Source: Pontibacter sp. Tf4 (lineage in GTDB: Bacteria; Bacteroidota; Bacteroidia; Cytophagales; Hymenobacteraceae). From it: DNA of 64,000 nucleotides. Under the pieces are notes generated by a model. That model did not search any database, was not told the DNA's origin, and saw nothing but the letters and a program-made list of their open reading frames with translations. Shown piece by piece: positions 17,312 through 26,059 of this stretch (position 1 is its first letter; each line of letters starts with the position of its first letter). The position numbers and the translations under genes are program-made. The DNA lies in NCBI RefSeq assembly GCF_014212495.1, contig NZ_JACKZC010000001.1, positions 1-64,000 on the forward strand, read 5' to 3'.

Positions 17312-17448
17312 AGCGTTGTGTTATAAGCAGTTGTATCAGTGGTAAAGTATAAATATACTATAGTTTATAGTTGCAATTCAGCATGTTATAGTTTTCCGGG
17401 TAAACGCCTTTTAAAGCCAGGTGAATGTGGCTCTGAGACAAGCATAAA

Positions 17449-17476
17449 AAAGGCCGGAGTGTTACTTCCGGCCTTT
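17449..17476 (-). terminator. Terminator of the PaaG-like gene
   Basis: Stem AAAGGCCGGA / TTCCGGCCTTT with an A-run on the plus strand, i.e. a T-run on the minus strand, 20 bases past the stop. Confidence 0.8.
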
Positions 17477-17496
17477 AACTATAGTTTACTATCGCT

Positions 17497-18279
17497 TTAT
17501 GCTCCTTTAAATTGCGGCTTGCGCTTCTCGTTAAAGGCTGTTACGCCTTCCTTATAGTCAGCGGAGTTACCAGCAATTTTCTGGCAATATGCCTCGTAGT
17601 CCAGCATTTCATCCAGCGACGAGTTAAACGATTTGTTCAGCATCTTCTTCATCAAGCCGATGGCTTTGGTTGGCGCTACGGCATAGCGTGCGGCCAGTTC
17701 AGCCACGGCAGCATCCAGCTCTTCCGGCGCAACTACCTTGTTTACCATGCCCAGTTGTAAGGCTTCTTCCGCAGATACTTTAGACCCCAGTGTGCTCAGC
17801 TCAAACGCTTTTAAAGAACCTACCACGCGCGGTAAGAAGAACGACGAACCTGAATCCAACACCAGCCCCACATTCACGAACACTTCGATCATACTGGCTG
17901 CCGTAGACGCTACTACCATATCGCAGGCCAGCGCCAACGAGCAACCTGCGCCGGCAGCTACTCCATTCAGCTTACAGATGATCGGTTTTGGCAAATTGCG
18001 CATGGCTCGTATAATCGGGTTATAGCGTTTCTCCAACGACTCCGACAGGTCACGCTTGCTGGCACTGGCAATGGCTTTCAGGTCCTGACCAGAACAGAAT
18101 GCTTTTCCGGCGCCGGTCAGCACCACCACACGCACGTTCTCATCGCGGGTTACCTGTTTCAGGGCATCCTGCAGGTCGTAGCTCTGCTGGTCGTTAAAGG
18201 CATTGAATACATCGGGTCTGTTCAGTGTGATGGTTGCAACACCATCCTGCACTTCGTATAGTAAGCACTCGTAAGTCAT
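17497..18279 (-). CDS. paaG: Enoyl-CoA hydratase/isomerase, PaaG-like
   Basis: Crotonase-fold protein of 260 residues. It has the oxyanion-hole segment FCSGQDLKAI and the second GVAAGAGCSLALACDM. The segment VGLVLDSGSSFFLPRVVG matches PaaG (ring-1,2-epoxyphenylacetyl-CoA isomerase), where the Asp is catalytic, rather than ordinary two-glutamate enoyl-CoA hydratases. Other phenylacetate genes are not in the window, so a general beta-oxidation role remains possible. The frame runs 19 codons upstream of the ATG at 18279, but that extension lacks conserved residues. Confidence 0.78.
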   Translation of the reverse strand: MTYECLLYEVQDGVATITLNRPDVFNAFNDQQSYDLQDALKQVTRDENVRVVVLTGAGKAFCSGQDLKAIASASKRDLSESLEKRYNPIIRAMRNLPKPIICKLNGVAAGAGCSLALACDMVVASTAASMIEVFVNVGLVLDSGSSFFLPRVVGSLKAFELSTLGSKVSAEEALQLGMVNKVVAPEELDAAVAELAARYAVAPTKAIGLMKKMLNKSFNSSLDEMLDYEAYCQKIAGNSADYKEGVTAFNEKRKPQFKGA

Positions 18280-18329
18280 AGTTCTGTAGTTTGTTTTGTT
18301 CTTAGCCAAAGGTACTCTATATGGGTTTA

Positions 18330-19148
18330 AGTGCAAAGTGTGTGTTGTCTGTTGTCAGCTGTATTGTTTGCTGTTCTATAGTTTGCATCTTCTCGTGACA
18401 TTGAATGGTATTGAGTCTCCCGACTAAACTGGCGCAAGAAGGACAGGCTTATCAATATCTTTGGCTATAGTTAGATAAACTATAGTTTCTCTATTTGTCA
18501 TGTCGAGCAAAGCCGAGACAACTTATGTGTTCTATAGTAAATATTGTCATTTCGAACAACGTGAGAAATCTATCTCAGCTTATAGTTGAGGCTCAAAGGC
18601 TATAGTTCTATAGTTGACTTTGCCTACTGCTGGAGACAAGCCGTTATTCTATAGCTTCCTTTATTCCTGGGAGCTTTAAGAGCCTACTGTTCTATAGTTG
18701 CTTTGGCTCCCTCTGAGGCCGGGAGGCCCCGTCTTCGGGCATCGCGCTGCTGCCTTCTTGCTACCCTCGTGCCTCGGGTTGCCTGACGGCACCGCAACAA
18801 GTCAAAGGCGCTCAACCCAAAGACTGATATCAAGCTCGATAGCTTCCGCTTCAACTATAGTTACTGTACTTGCTCTTGGTTAAGGCAGATCTGATTTTCT
18901 CGTGGGTATATTTCCGTAGGGACAGGTCGCGACCTGTCCGCTCTCGGTCTGTAACTATAAAACTATAGCTGAATCAATAGCAAGACAGAGACTGTTCCCT
19001 TGAGGACAAGTGAGAACGAGAGTTCGAAACTTGCGAGCGCAGCTCACAGGGGTGTTAAAGCAGCAACTATGAAATATAGTTTCAACTATAGCAAAGGCCC
19101 TCATCCTGAAAATCCTTTAATCCTGCAAATCCTGATTCAGACAAAACA
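18330..19148. repeat. Intergenic repeat mosaic between paaG-like gene and proS
   Basis: No gene is seen. It holds a TGTCATGTCGAGC...CGAGACAACTTATGTG element (18497-18531), a GTCATTTCGAACA...GAGAAATCTATCTCA element (18546-18581), the 362-base element copy 1 (18609-18970), a run of short inverted G/C blocks to about 19055, AATCCT repeats, and AATCCTGATTCAGACAAA immediately before the proS terminator. Short ORFs here show no protein features. Confidence 0.75.
18609..18970 (+). repeat. 362-base dispersed element, copy 1
   Basis: It begins CTATAGTTGACTTTGCC and ends AAACTATAGCT. Conserved inner blocks are CCTGGGAGCT, a CCGGGAGGCCCCGTCTTCGGG block, CGCTCAACCCAAAGACTGA, CTGTACTTGCTCTT and a GGGACAGGTCGCGACCTGTCC hairpin. 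Copies 2 (44691-45052) and 3 (51333-51694, inverted) are the same length and order. Confidence 0.8.
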
Positions 19149-19152
19149 AAAA

Positions 19153-19181
19153 CCGCCACTCCCTAAGCGGGAAAGTGGCGG
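19153..19181 (-). terminator. Terminator of proS
   Basis: Stem CCGCCACT / AGTGGCGG preceded on the plus strand by AAACAAAAA (a T-run in the minus-strand RNA), 46 bases past the proS stop. Confidence 0.75.
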
Positions 19182-19226
19182 TCCTATAGTTGGCTGATTT
19201 AACAATCAGCTATTAACAATCAACAA

Positions 19227-20705
19227 TTAATACGCTTTGGCGAAGTACACGCGGCGCTTGCTTGGTTTGCCGGTTACCATGTCTACTCCGTCTTCGTCCG
19301 GGGTGTTAAGGGCAATGCAGCGGATAGTGGCTTTTGTTTCTTCTTTAATGCGCTCTTCCGTTTCCGGCGTGCCATCCCAGTGAGCCAGTACAAAACCACC
19401 TTTGTTTTCCAGCACGTCCTTAAACTCTTCGTAGGTGTCTACTTTAGTAGTATGGGCCTCTCTATAGTTCAGAGCTTTGTTGTAGATGTTCTCCTGTATC
19501 TCGTCCAGCAAGGCAGGAATGTAAGTGGCCAGGCTATCAAACTGCTGTGAGCTTTTCTCCTTGGTATCGCGGCGGGCAACTTCGGCGGTGCCGTTTTCCA
19601 GGTCGCGGGCACCAATGGCGATGCGAACCGGCACACCTTTCAGTTCCCACTCGGCAAACTTAAAGCCTGGGCGCTCGGTGTCGCGGTCGTCAAACTTCAC
19701 ACTGATGCCTTTTGCCTCCAGTTCCTTTTTCAACTGCAGTACTTTCTCGCTGATCTGCGCCAGCTGCTCATCTCCTTTATAGATCGGAACGATAACAACC
19801 TGAATTGGAGCCAGCTTTGGAGGAAGTACTAAACCCTCATCATCCGAATGCGCCATTACCAGGGCACCCATCAAACGGGTACTCACGCCCCACGAGGTTC
19901 CCCAAACGTATTCAAGGCCGCCATCTTTGGTCGCAAATTTCACATCAAAGGCCTTGGCAAAATTCTGGCCCAGGAAGTGCGATGTACCGGCCTGCAATGC
20001 TTTTCCGTCCTGCATCAAACCTTCGATGCAATAGGTATCCAGGGCACCGGCAAAGCGTTCGTTTGGTGTTTTTACCCCGCGTATTACCGGCAGGGCAATA
20101 AACTGCTCGGCAAAGGTAGCGTACACTTCCAGCATCTGCTCGGTTTCGGCAATGGCTTCTTCGGCAGTGGCGTGGGCGGTGTGGCCTTCCTGCCACAGGA
20201 ATTCAGCGGTACGTAAAAACAAACGCGTACGCATCTCCCAGCGCACAACGTTTGCCCACTGGTTTACCAGTATAGGCAGGTCGCGGTAGCTTTGTATCCA
20301 GCCTTTGTACGTGTTCCAGATAACGGCTTCAGAAGTTGGTCGAACAATCAGCTCTTCTTCCAGTTTAGCATTAGGGTCTACACGAAGTTTTCCTGGCTTG
20401 TCCGGGTCGTTCTGCAGGCGGTAGTGGGTAACTACAGCACACTCTTTGGCAAAACCTTCGGCGTTCTGCTCTTCGGCTTCAAACAGGCTTTTGGGCACGA
20501 ACAGCGGGAAGTATGCATTCTGGTGGCCGGTGGCCTTAAACATATCGTCCAGCTGGCGCTGCATCTTCTCCCAGATGGCGTAACCGTAAGGCTTAATTAC
20601 CATACAACCGCGCACCGCAGAGTTCTCGGCCAGCCCGGCTTTCTTCACCAGTTCGTTATACCATAAGGAGTAATCTTCGCTTCTTTTTGGTAGCCCTTTG
20701 CTCAT
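19227..20705 (-). CDS. proS: Prolyl-tRNA synthetase (archaeal/eukaryal type)
   Basis: Charges tRNA-Pro with proline. The protein has 492 residues, the short ProS type 3 length, without the editing (INS) domain of the E. coli type. Class II motifs are visible: motif 1 region [10 protein letters not shown], motif 2 [23 protein letters not shown], an Hxxx[15 protein letters not shown] proline-binding segment and motif 3 near the PIRIAIG-like [11 protein letters not shown] region. The C-terminal anticodon-binding region ends [10 protein letters not shown], the usual ProS type 3 terminus. The gene is transcribed alone. Confidence 0.96.
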   Translation of the reverse strand: MSKGLPKRSEDYSLWYNELVKKAGLAENSAVRGCMVIKPYGYAIWEKMQRQLDDMFKATGHQNAYFPLFVPKSLFEAEEQNAEGFAKECAVVTHYRLQNDPDKPGKLRVDPNAKLEEELIVRPTSEAVIWNTYKGWIQSYRDLPILVNQWANVVRWEMRTRLFLRTAEFLWQEGHTAHATAEEAIAETEQMLEVYATFAEQFIALPVIRGVKTPNERFAGALDTYCIEGLMQDGKALQAGTSHFLGQNFAKAFDVKFATKDGGLEYVWGTSWGVSTRLMGALVMAHSDDEGLVLPPKLAPIQVVIVPIYKGDEQLAQISEKVLQLKKELEAKGISVKFDDRDTERPGFKFAEWELKGVPVRIAIGARDLENGTAEVARRDTKEKSSQQFDSLATYIPALLDEIQENIYNKALNYREAHTTKVDTYEEFKDVLENKGGFVLAHWDGTPETEERIKEETKATIRCIALNTPDEDGVDMVTGKPSKRRVYFAKAY

Positions 20706-20852
20706 TTTTAAAATAATTTATTGTATATCCTTAATTAAAGATGTTTTTGGAATAATAATTGCTTTCAAATCAAAAGCAGTTTAGACATCAATACCGCTCA
20801 AAATTACGTTAATATATTGTACTATTGATAAGGTTTTGCGCCATTGTGTTTA

Positions 20853-20860
20853 TATCTTTG
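20853..20860 (+). promoter_or_regulatory. -7 element upstream of the tyrosine-rich lipoprotein gene
   Basis: TATCTTTG matches TAnnTTTG, 30 bases before the preferred ATG at 20890. TTTTG at 20834-20838 could be a -33 element but the spacing is short. Confidence 0.5.
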
Positions 20861-20889
20861 ATATAGAAGAAGTTTTACACCAGAAGGCC

Positions 20890-22083
20890 ATGAAAAAGTT
20901 CTCCATTCTTACCATAATTCCGGCGCTGACCCTGTTGGCGGCAGGCTGTAGCAGCCCTACCGCTATGCAGTCATCAGAGTATGATGATATGTACTATAGC
21001 TCTTCCGACAGAACCGAGTACATACAGCCCGCCGAAGATACTTATACCGCACAGGCCACTGAGCAGGAAGCTACTTCAGAGCCCGGAGCCGCGAGCAGTG
21101 CAGCGTACAGCGATAACAGCAGTGCTATTACCAGCAATTATTACGCCGACGAAGATTATGAGTATTATGATGGCCGCGAATACAACCCGCGTGATAACTG
21201 GTACCGCCCTAACTATTCGTTTGTAGACCCTTACTGGGCAAATGATGTGTACGCAAGCAGCTATTATCACTCTCCGCGCAGCTACCGTTACCGCGCTTAC
21301 TACGATCCATTCTACGATCCATACTTTTATGATCCGTTTTACTACGATCCGTTTGCTTACAGGCCTTACTGGGGAAGCAGCATAAGCATTTCCTTCCATT
21401 ATGGATGGGGTGGCGGCTACTATAACCGCTGGAGCCCTTATTATTACGACCGTTACTACAACCCGTATTACGGCGGGTACTATGGTGGCTACTATGGCAG
21501 AAACTATGTGTACGATTACCCACGCTACGCACCATTACGCAAAGTGCAGTATGGCCCGCGCGGTGAGCGGGGCGGCACTATAACAGATGGTACACAGCGC
21601 AGCACCAGACCAGAGCGCGGCACCTTAACCGAAAGCCGTGAGCAGCAGCGTGCTACACAAAGCAGACCAGCCAGAACTACAGAGCGTACTACCAGACCGG
21701 CAACGCAGGATTCTAAAGAGGTGATCACTACCCGTCCGGGCCGCGAAACAACCCGCCCGCGCGATACAGGAGTTACCCGCGAGCGTATACAGCGCCCGCA
21801 GGAACAACAACGTGAGCAACCTGCTACCCAGCCCGTAGAGCAGCGCCGCGAGTACCGCCAGACAGAGCGCAGAACCGAAACCAGACAGGCTACACCACGC
21901 CGAGAAACTACCCGCTCATCTGAACAGCGCGAAGTACGCCGTTCGGAACCGACCCCTACCCGCAGCTATGAGCAGCGCGAGGTGCGTCGGTCAGAGCCGG
22001 TACGTAGCAGTGGCAGTAGCGGAACCAGTGGTAGCAGCAGCGGAAGTAACAGCCGCGGCGGACGACCACCAAGAGGTAACTAA
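20890..22083 (+). CDS. Tyrosine-rich lipoprotein with disordered Arg/Thr/Glu/Gln tail
   Basis: A 397-residue lipoprotein: signal MKKFSILTIIPALTLLAAGC (lipobox cysteine at about 20). Residues about 30-115 are acidic and polar. A middle region (about 125-220) is extremely rich in tyrosine, glycine, proline and aspartate (repeats of YYDPFYDP and YYGGYYGG type). The last ~170 residues are low complexity (TRPERG, EQREVRRSEP repeats). No catalytic domain is visible. Similar Tyr-rich lipoproteins occur in Bacteroidota but have no known function. The start at 20890 is chosen over an ATG at 20836 because it gives the signal peptide and lies after the -7 box. Confidence 0.75.
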   Translation: MKKFSILTIIPALTLLAAGCSSPTAMQSSEYDDMYYSSSDRTEYIQPAEDTYTAQATEQEATSEPGAASSAAYSDNSSAITSNYYADEDYEYYDGREYNPRDNWYRPNYSFVDPYWANDVYASSYYHSPRSYRYRAYYDPFYDPYFYDPFYYDPFAYRPYWGSSISISFHYGWGGGYYNRWSPYYYDRYYNPYYGGYYGGYYGRNYVYDYPRYAPLRKVQYGPRGERGGTITDGTQRSTRPERGTLTESREQQRATQSRPARTTERTTRPATQDSKEVITTRPGRETTRPRDTGVTRERIQRPQEQQREQPATQPVEQRREYRQTERRTETRQATPRRETTRSSEQREVRRSEPTPTRSYEQREVRRSEPVRSSGSSGTSGSSSGSNSRGGRPPRGN

Positions 22084-22110
22084 CCCTAAAACTCTTACCA
22101 ACAGAACCCC

Positions 22111-23631
22111 ATGAAATTAAATAAGCTACTTTCTGCCAGCCTGGCGCTACTGCTGGGCTGGAGTGGAACAGCTTTGGCCCAGAACGAGGAAGATGCCCTG
22201 CGCTACACCCGTTTAGGCCTGCAAGGTTCCGCACGCATACAAGGTATTGGCGGTGCACAAACAGCATTAGGCGCTGATATATCAACTATGGCTACAAACC
22301 CCGCCGGGCTGGGCATGTTCCGCCGTTCCGAAGCAAACCTGAGCATTGGCTTTACCAACAACAGTACCAACTCCCTGTTCCTGGGCCGCACAACCCCCGA
22401 CGAGCGAAGTACGCTGAATATCCCGCAGGCTGGTATTGTGTTCAGTAACCGGAAGGACGATAGCGATGCCAGCGACTGGCGCGGAACATCCTTTGGTGTG
22501 AGCTTTTCGCGGCTGAACAACTTTAACAACCGCTTTACCTACGGCGGCACCACCTCCGAAACAGCCCCGGGCATAGCAGAATACATTTATGAAAGCGCCT
22601 TAGCCGAAGGCCGTACCGTGGCCGACCTGGATGATGAGTATACCAATGGCTATACCTCGCTGGCGGGTTTGGCGTACGGCACTTACCTGCTGGATGTGCT
22701 GGAAGATGACCAGGGCGAATATTACCTGCCAACTGAGCGCTTTGGCGCCCTGAACCTGCGCGAAGAACTGGAGCGCCGTGGTGCACAGAACCAGATCGAC
22801 TTTGCCTTTGGTACCAGCTTTAAAGATAAAATTTACCTGGGTGCATCCTTAGGCATCGTTACCTCTAAGTTTACACAGGAGCGCATCTATAGCGAAAGCG
22901 AAACAGACCAAGACACCGATTTTACGAGCCTGGAACTGCGCGACGAATTTACGACCGAAGGGGCCGGTGTTAACTTAAAGGTAGGTGTTATAGTTAGGCC
23001 GATAGATGCGTTGCGTTTTGGGTTAAGCGTTCAGACACCAACTGCCTATAGTTTTACCGAAACGTATAACCGCTCGCTCTATACCAGCTTTAACGGTACA
23101 GGCGGTGCCGAGAACTATAGCGCATCGGAGTTGCCGGGCGAGTTTTCGTATAGTTTAACTACACCTTTCCGCGCAAATGGCGGGGTGGCTGTGTTCCTGG
23201 GCAAATATGGCTTTATTACCGCCGATGCCGAGTTTGTAGACTACAGCAACATGCGTTTTTCAGAAGATGAAGATGGCAGCGGATTCAGCGGTTACTTTAG
23301 TGGCGTGAACAGCCGCATCAACGATACCTATAAATCAGCGATGAACTATAGATTTGGTGCCGAAGGCCGCTACGAAGTGTTCCGTTTACGTGCCGGTTAT
23401 GCTATCTCAGAAAGCCCGTACAAGAACAGCACCTTTGATGCGAAAGTGAACACCTTCACACTGGGTGCCGGCGTTAGGCTTCAGAACTTTTATACAGATG
23501 TGGCTTATGTTCACTCTAACGGCAACAGCCTGTATGCACCTTATACCTTTGATGATTCCAGCCTTAACCCGGTAGTGGACCTGGAGCATAAGCAAAGCAA
23601 CGTGATGTTTACTGTGGGTATGAACTTCTAA
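22111..23631 (+). CDS. OmpP1/FadL/TodX-family outer-membrane porin
   Basis: A 506-residue exported protein whose signal peptide ends at ALAQ (about 24). The mature N-terminus, SARIQGIGGAQTALGADISTMATNPAGLGMFRRSE, is the N-terminal hatch pattern of the FadL/OmpP1 hydrophobic-compound transporters (NPAGL is diagnostic). The remainder is beta-strand-rich with aromatic girdles and ends in FTVGMNF, a barrel terminus. Family members move long-chain fatty acids or aromatic hydrocarbons across the outer membrane. It starts 27 bases after the Tyr-rich lipoprotein gene, so the two may be cotranscribed. A terminator follows. Confidence 0.85.
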   Translation: MKLNKLLSASLALLLGWSGTALAQNEEDALRYTRLGLQGSARIQGIGGAQTALGADISTMATNPAGLGMFRRSEANLSIGFTNNSTNSLFLGRTTPDERSTLNIPQAGIVFSNRKDDSDASDWRGTSFGVSFSRLNNFNNRFTYGGTTSETAPGIAEYIYESALAEGRTVADLDDEYTNGYTSLAGLAYGTYLLDVLEDDQGEYYLPTERFGALNLREELERRGAQNQIDFAFGTSFKDKIYLGASLGIVTSKFTQERIYSESETDQDTDFTSLELRDEFTTEGAGVNLKVGVIVRPIDALRFGLSVQTPTAYSFTETYNRSLYTSFNGTGGAENYSASELPGEFSYSLTTPFRANGGVAVFLGKYGFITADAEFVDYSNMRFSEDEDGSGFSGYFSGVNSRINDTYKSAMNYRFGAEGRYEVFRLRAGYAISESPYKNSTFDAKVNTFTLGAGVRLQNFYTDVAYVHSNGNSLYAPYTFDDSSLNPVVDLEHKQSNVMFTVGMNF

Positions 23632-23680
23632 TGTAGAACCATACTTCCGGTTAAAAACAGACCTACGCTTAAGGCTGTAA

Positions 23681-23718
23681 AACAAAAGCCCGCTGCCTAC
23701 ACAGCGGGCTTTTGTTTA
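23681..23718 (+). terminator. Terminator after the OmpP1-type gene
   Basis: Stem AAACAAAAGCCCGCTG with AGCGGGCTTTTGTTT; symmetric, so it may also serve the convergent 23742 gene. Confidence 0.85.
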
Positions 23719-23741
23719 AGCATGAGACCAAATAGTCTAAG

Positions 23742-24206
23742 CTATTGAGAGTCTACAAAACTATTCCTAAATTTAACATTGTAAACAACATACTTGTCCT
23801 TCCTCTGCTTGCAAACCTCAACAAAATACAGGTTATATAACTTATTAAAATCTAAATCATGCTCTCTAAGAAGCTTTACCAACTCATTAAAGCTAATTAA
23901 CTTCATTTTTTTATAACTATTAACAGAAATAGTTTTTGCCTGCTCCGAAGTATCTCCTACATCGCTGTTAGTATGTCCAGAGAAGGAAAGGTAACCTGCG
24001 ATATGGCAATCACATGGTAATCCGAAGCTATTTAATGTAAATTTATTTTTAGAATAAGGTGATGTGTGGGTAGAGACATATTTAGTGTATTTAACATCAG
24101 TACTGTCTAACTTATAGTATATATTTTGCCTAACTTTTTCTTGTGCTACACATTCAAATGTAAGAGATAGTAGGCAACAAAGTAGGACTAAAAATAATCT
24201 ATTCAT
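23742..24206 (-). CDS. Small secreted protein of unknown function
   Basis: A 154-residue protein from the ATG at 24206 (MNRLFLVLLCCLLSLTF...CVAQ, a signal peptide). The mature part has two cysteines in CDCHIAGYL and one in EVCKQ; no family is recognised. The gene is clearly more AT-rich than its surroundings and contains no CTATAGTT motif that I can see. It starts eight bases after the stop of the upstream HExxH lipoprotein gene, so the two form an operon and probably a functional pair. Confidence 0.6.
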   Translation of the reverse strand: MNRLFLVLLCCLLSLTFECVAQEKVRQNIYYKLDSTDVKYTKYVSTHTSPYSKNKFTLNSFGLPCDCHIAGYLSFSGHTNSDVGDTSEQAKTISVNSYKKMKLISFNELVKLLREHDLDFNKLYNLYFVEVCKQRKDKYVVYNVKFRNSFVDSQ

Positions 24207-24214
24207 TCTTTCGT

Positions 24215-25741
24215 TTATATGCACCTATCTACTGTAAAAGATTGCAGTATGGTAGTGTTTATTCCAATTTCTGTCTGTTCTTCTGTACTCAAACTTGTAT
24301 ATGCACCTGTTTCTCTTAGCCCGTTCCAAGCTACAGCTTTATACTGTTCTAACGTAATTTCTGAGTGGTTCTTTATCTCAGGTGTATTGGCTTCCACATA
24401 GTCGCGAATACCGATAGCTATATCAGTAATCAGCTTATCTGCCATTAAATTATGCTGAGCACTACTATTTTCCTCTGGTGAGTATACGTGTTTGTTATCT
24501 ATAATCTTGACGTATTTAGAATAATAGTCAAATAGATCTGTAAAATTGGTATTTTCTGCATACTGTTTTAGATTACCAGGCCCACCAATAGAAACCAGCT
24601 TTTGAGCTAAATATGCGTGAGCCATTTCATGTACAAAAGTGCCCGCTACCTCCCATGATGGCCTGTCTAAGCGGGAACTATTAATTAATATGGTTATACT
24701 GGTACTCCCAATAGTATAGTTTGTAGTGCCATTTGCTGGATACCCTCTATAATCAGTTAAGTTATCCTGAAGTTTGAATATTACAGTATATTCTGAATCC
24801 TCTTGAAACTCTACTAAAAACTTGTCATAAGCATGATTCCCCGGACCTAACTTACCATAAATACAACTTGCTATTGGGTTATATGTTATAGTTGTATGTG
24901 GTATAACTGCAACCTCTACTTTACGAGGTTCCAGTGGGGCATCGCTGTAATCATCACTGCTTGGGTAACCACTATCGTTGCCATCGCCATAATCTCCATC
25001 ATGGTGTCCACCTCCATCGTCGTTGCTACCACCACTATAATCACCGCCACCGCTTTCTCCACCGGTCCAGGAGCAGATAGTTTCTGTATATGAATAATGA
25101 CACTCCCAACTGCTGCAGGTATACCAGTCAATTTCTTTATTACACTCATATGAAGGCATTTCATACATCACTTGCGTTTCAGATGAAGAACCTTTTACAC
25201 GGGGAGCTAAAAGTTTTTTCACGGTTCCATTACCATCATAACTGTAACCGCGAATAAAGTTCCCCTGCCAGTTTTCAACTAAAACCATACCAGTAAATGA
25301 TTTATTGATAGCTGTATTTGCAAGGTACGCTGCATCTGGCAGGCGATGAACAACTTCTGTCTGCCACCCGCGCGTATTGCGGTACATTAGCAAATATGAT
25401 AACGAGCTTAATGCTAATTTATTCGGGCTATTTTTAACCTGGGCATATAGTTCTTTTGAGAAACTCAATGGTACCTGCACTGCTTCCCCAATCGAGAGTT
25501 GCACTGTTTTAGCATTAGACCATTCCGCATTTTTGATGATATTATGCCTATAGTTGTTACTGTTGGCGCTTTGTGTCTGCGCTTCTACGGCAGTACCTGT
25601 TAAAACACTTGTATTAAAATGCTCCATAGCATTACTAATAAGCGAATTATCTTGGGCTGCAGGAGCTATGTTTTCTGCATCTTTACTACAGGAAAACAGC
25701 AATAGTGCCAGGCAGAGCCATAAAAGGTTTGTTTGTTTCAT
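24215..25741 (-). CDS. Lipoprotein with putative zinc metallopeptidase motif (HEMAH)
   Basis: A 508-residue exported lipoprotein with lipobox LLFSC (Cys18). Residues 30-225 are an uncharacterised N-terminal region with a cysteine cluster (CNKEIDWYTCSSWECHYSYTETIC). Residues 228-270 are a Gly/Ser/Asp/His-rich flexible linker. The C-terminal part carries FVHEMAHAYL with HEMAH at 371-375, an HExxH zinc-binding motif in an appropriate helix. The third ligand is not certain. The DNA is AT-rich relative to neighbours, suggesting recent acquisition. It is the first gene of a two-gene operon with the small secreted protein downstream. Confidence 0.65.
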   Translation of the reverse strand: MKQTNLLWLCLALLLFSCSKDAENIAPAAQDNSLISNAMEHFNTSVLTGTAVEAQTQSANSNNYRHNIIKNAEWSNAKTVQLSIGEAVQVPLSFSKELYAQVKNSPNKLALSSLSYLLMYRNTRGWQTEVVHRLPDAAYLANTAINKSFTGMVLVENWQGNFIRGYSYDGNGTVKKLLAPRVKGSSSETQVMYEMPSYECNKEIDWYTCSSWECHYSYTETICSWTGGESGGGDYSGGSNDDGGGHHDGDYGDGNDSGYPSSDDYSDAPLEPRKVEVAVIPHTTITYNPIASCIYGKLGPGNHAYDKFLVEFQEDSEYTVIFKLQDNLTDYRGYPANGTTNYTIGSTSITILINSSRLDRPSWEVAGTFVHEMAHAYLAQKLVSIGGPGNLKQYAENTNFTDLFDYYSKYVKIIDNKHVYSPEENSSAQHNLMADKLITDIAIGIRDYVEANTPEIKNHSEITLEQYKAVAWNGLRETGAYTSLSTEEQTEIGINTTILQSFTVDRCI

Positions 25742-26059
25742 TTGTGAATCTTCAGGGTTTAATTATAAATATAGAAACAAACCTATATTCAATAAGCAAT
25801 GCCTAAAAGGAAGATTTCACATGAAAAGTAACATCAAAAATAGTGCGATATTGAGCATAACTTTGATAAAAACATGCTTTAAACAATATAGAGACATTTC
25901 TTAAAGCCTTAAAAGTAACATTAAAAGCCTTGCGCTTTTTGCTTTTACACAGGCTGTTTTACACTTTACACAGACACAGGTATGGTTTTGGCTGCAAACT
26001 ATGGCAGAACCATAATATTCAATTAAATTAGGGGAGCTAAACTAAATTAAACTGATCGC
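25742..26059. other. AT-rich divergent spacer between the HExxH lipoprotein and DPP-IV genes
   Basis: TAGGTTTG on the minus strand (25785-25778) fits a -7 element for the lipoprotein gene, giving a leader of about 35 bases; no good -33 partner is seen. The rest is AT-rich with repeated TTAAAAGTAACATTAAAAGCC-type words and no recognisable gene or dispersed repeat. No promoter was recognised for the downstream peptidase gene. Confidence 0.4.

Noticed and set aside
18698..18883. 61-residue ORF with GGPVFGHRAAAF
   Set aside because: It lies entirely within the 362-base repeat element; the same words recur in copies 2 and 3 but frames are interrupted, so it is repeat sequence rather than a gene.
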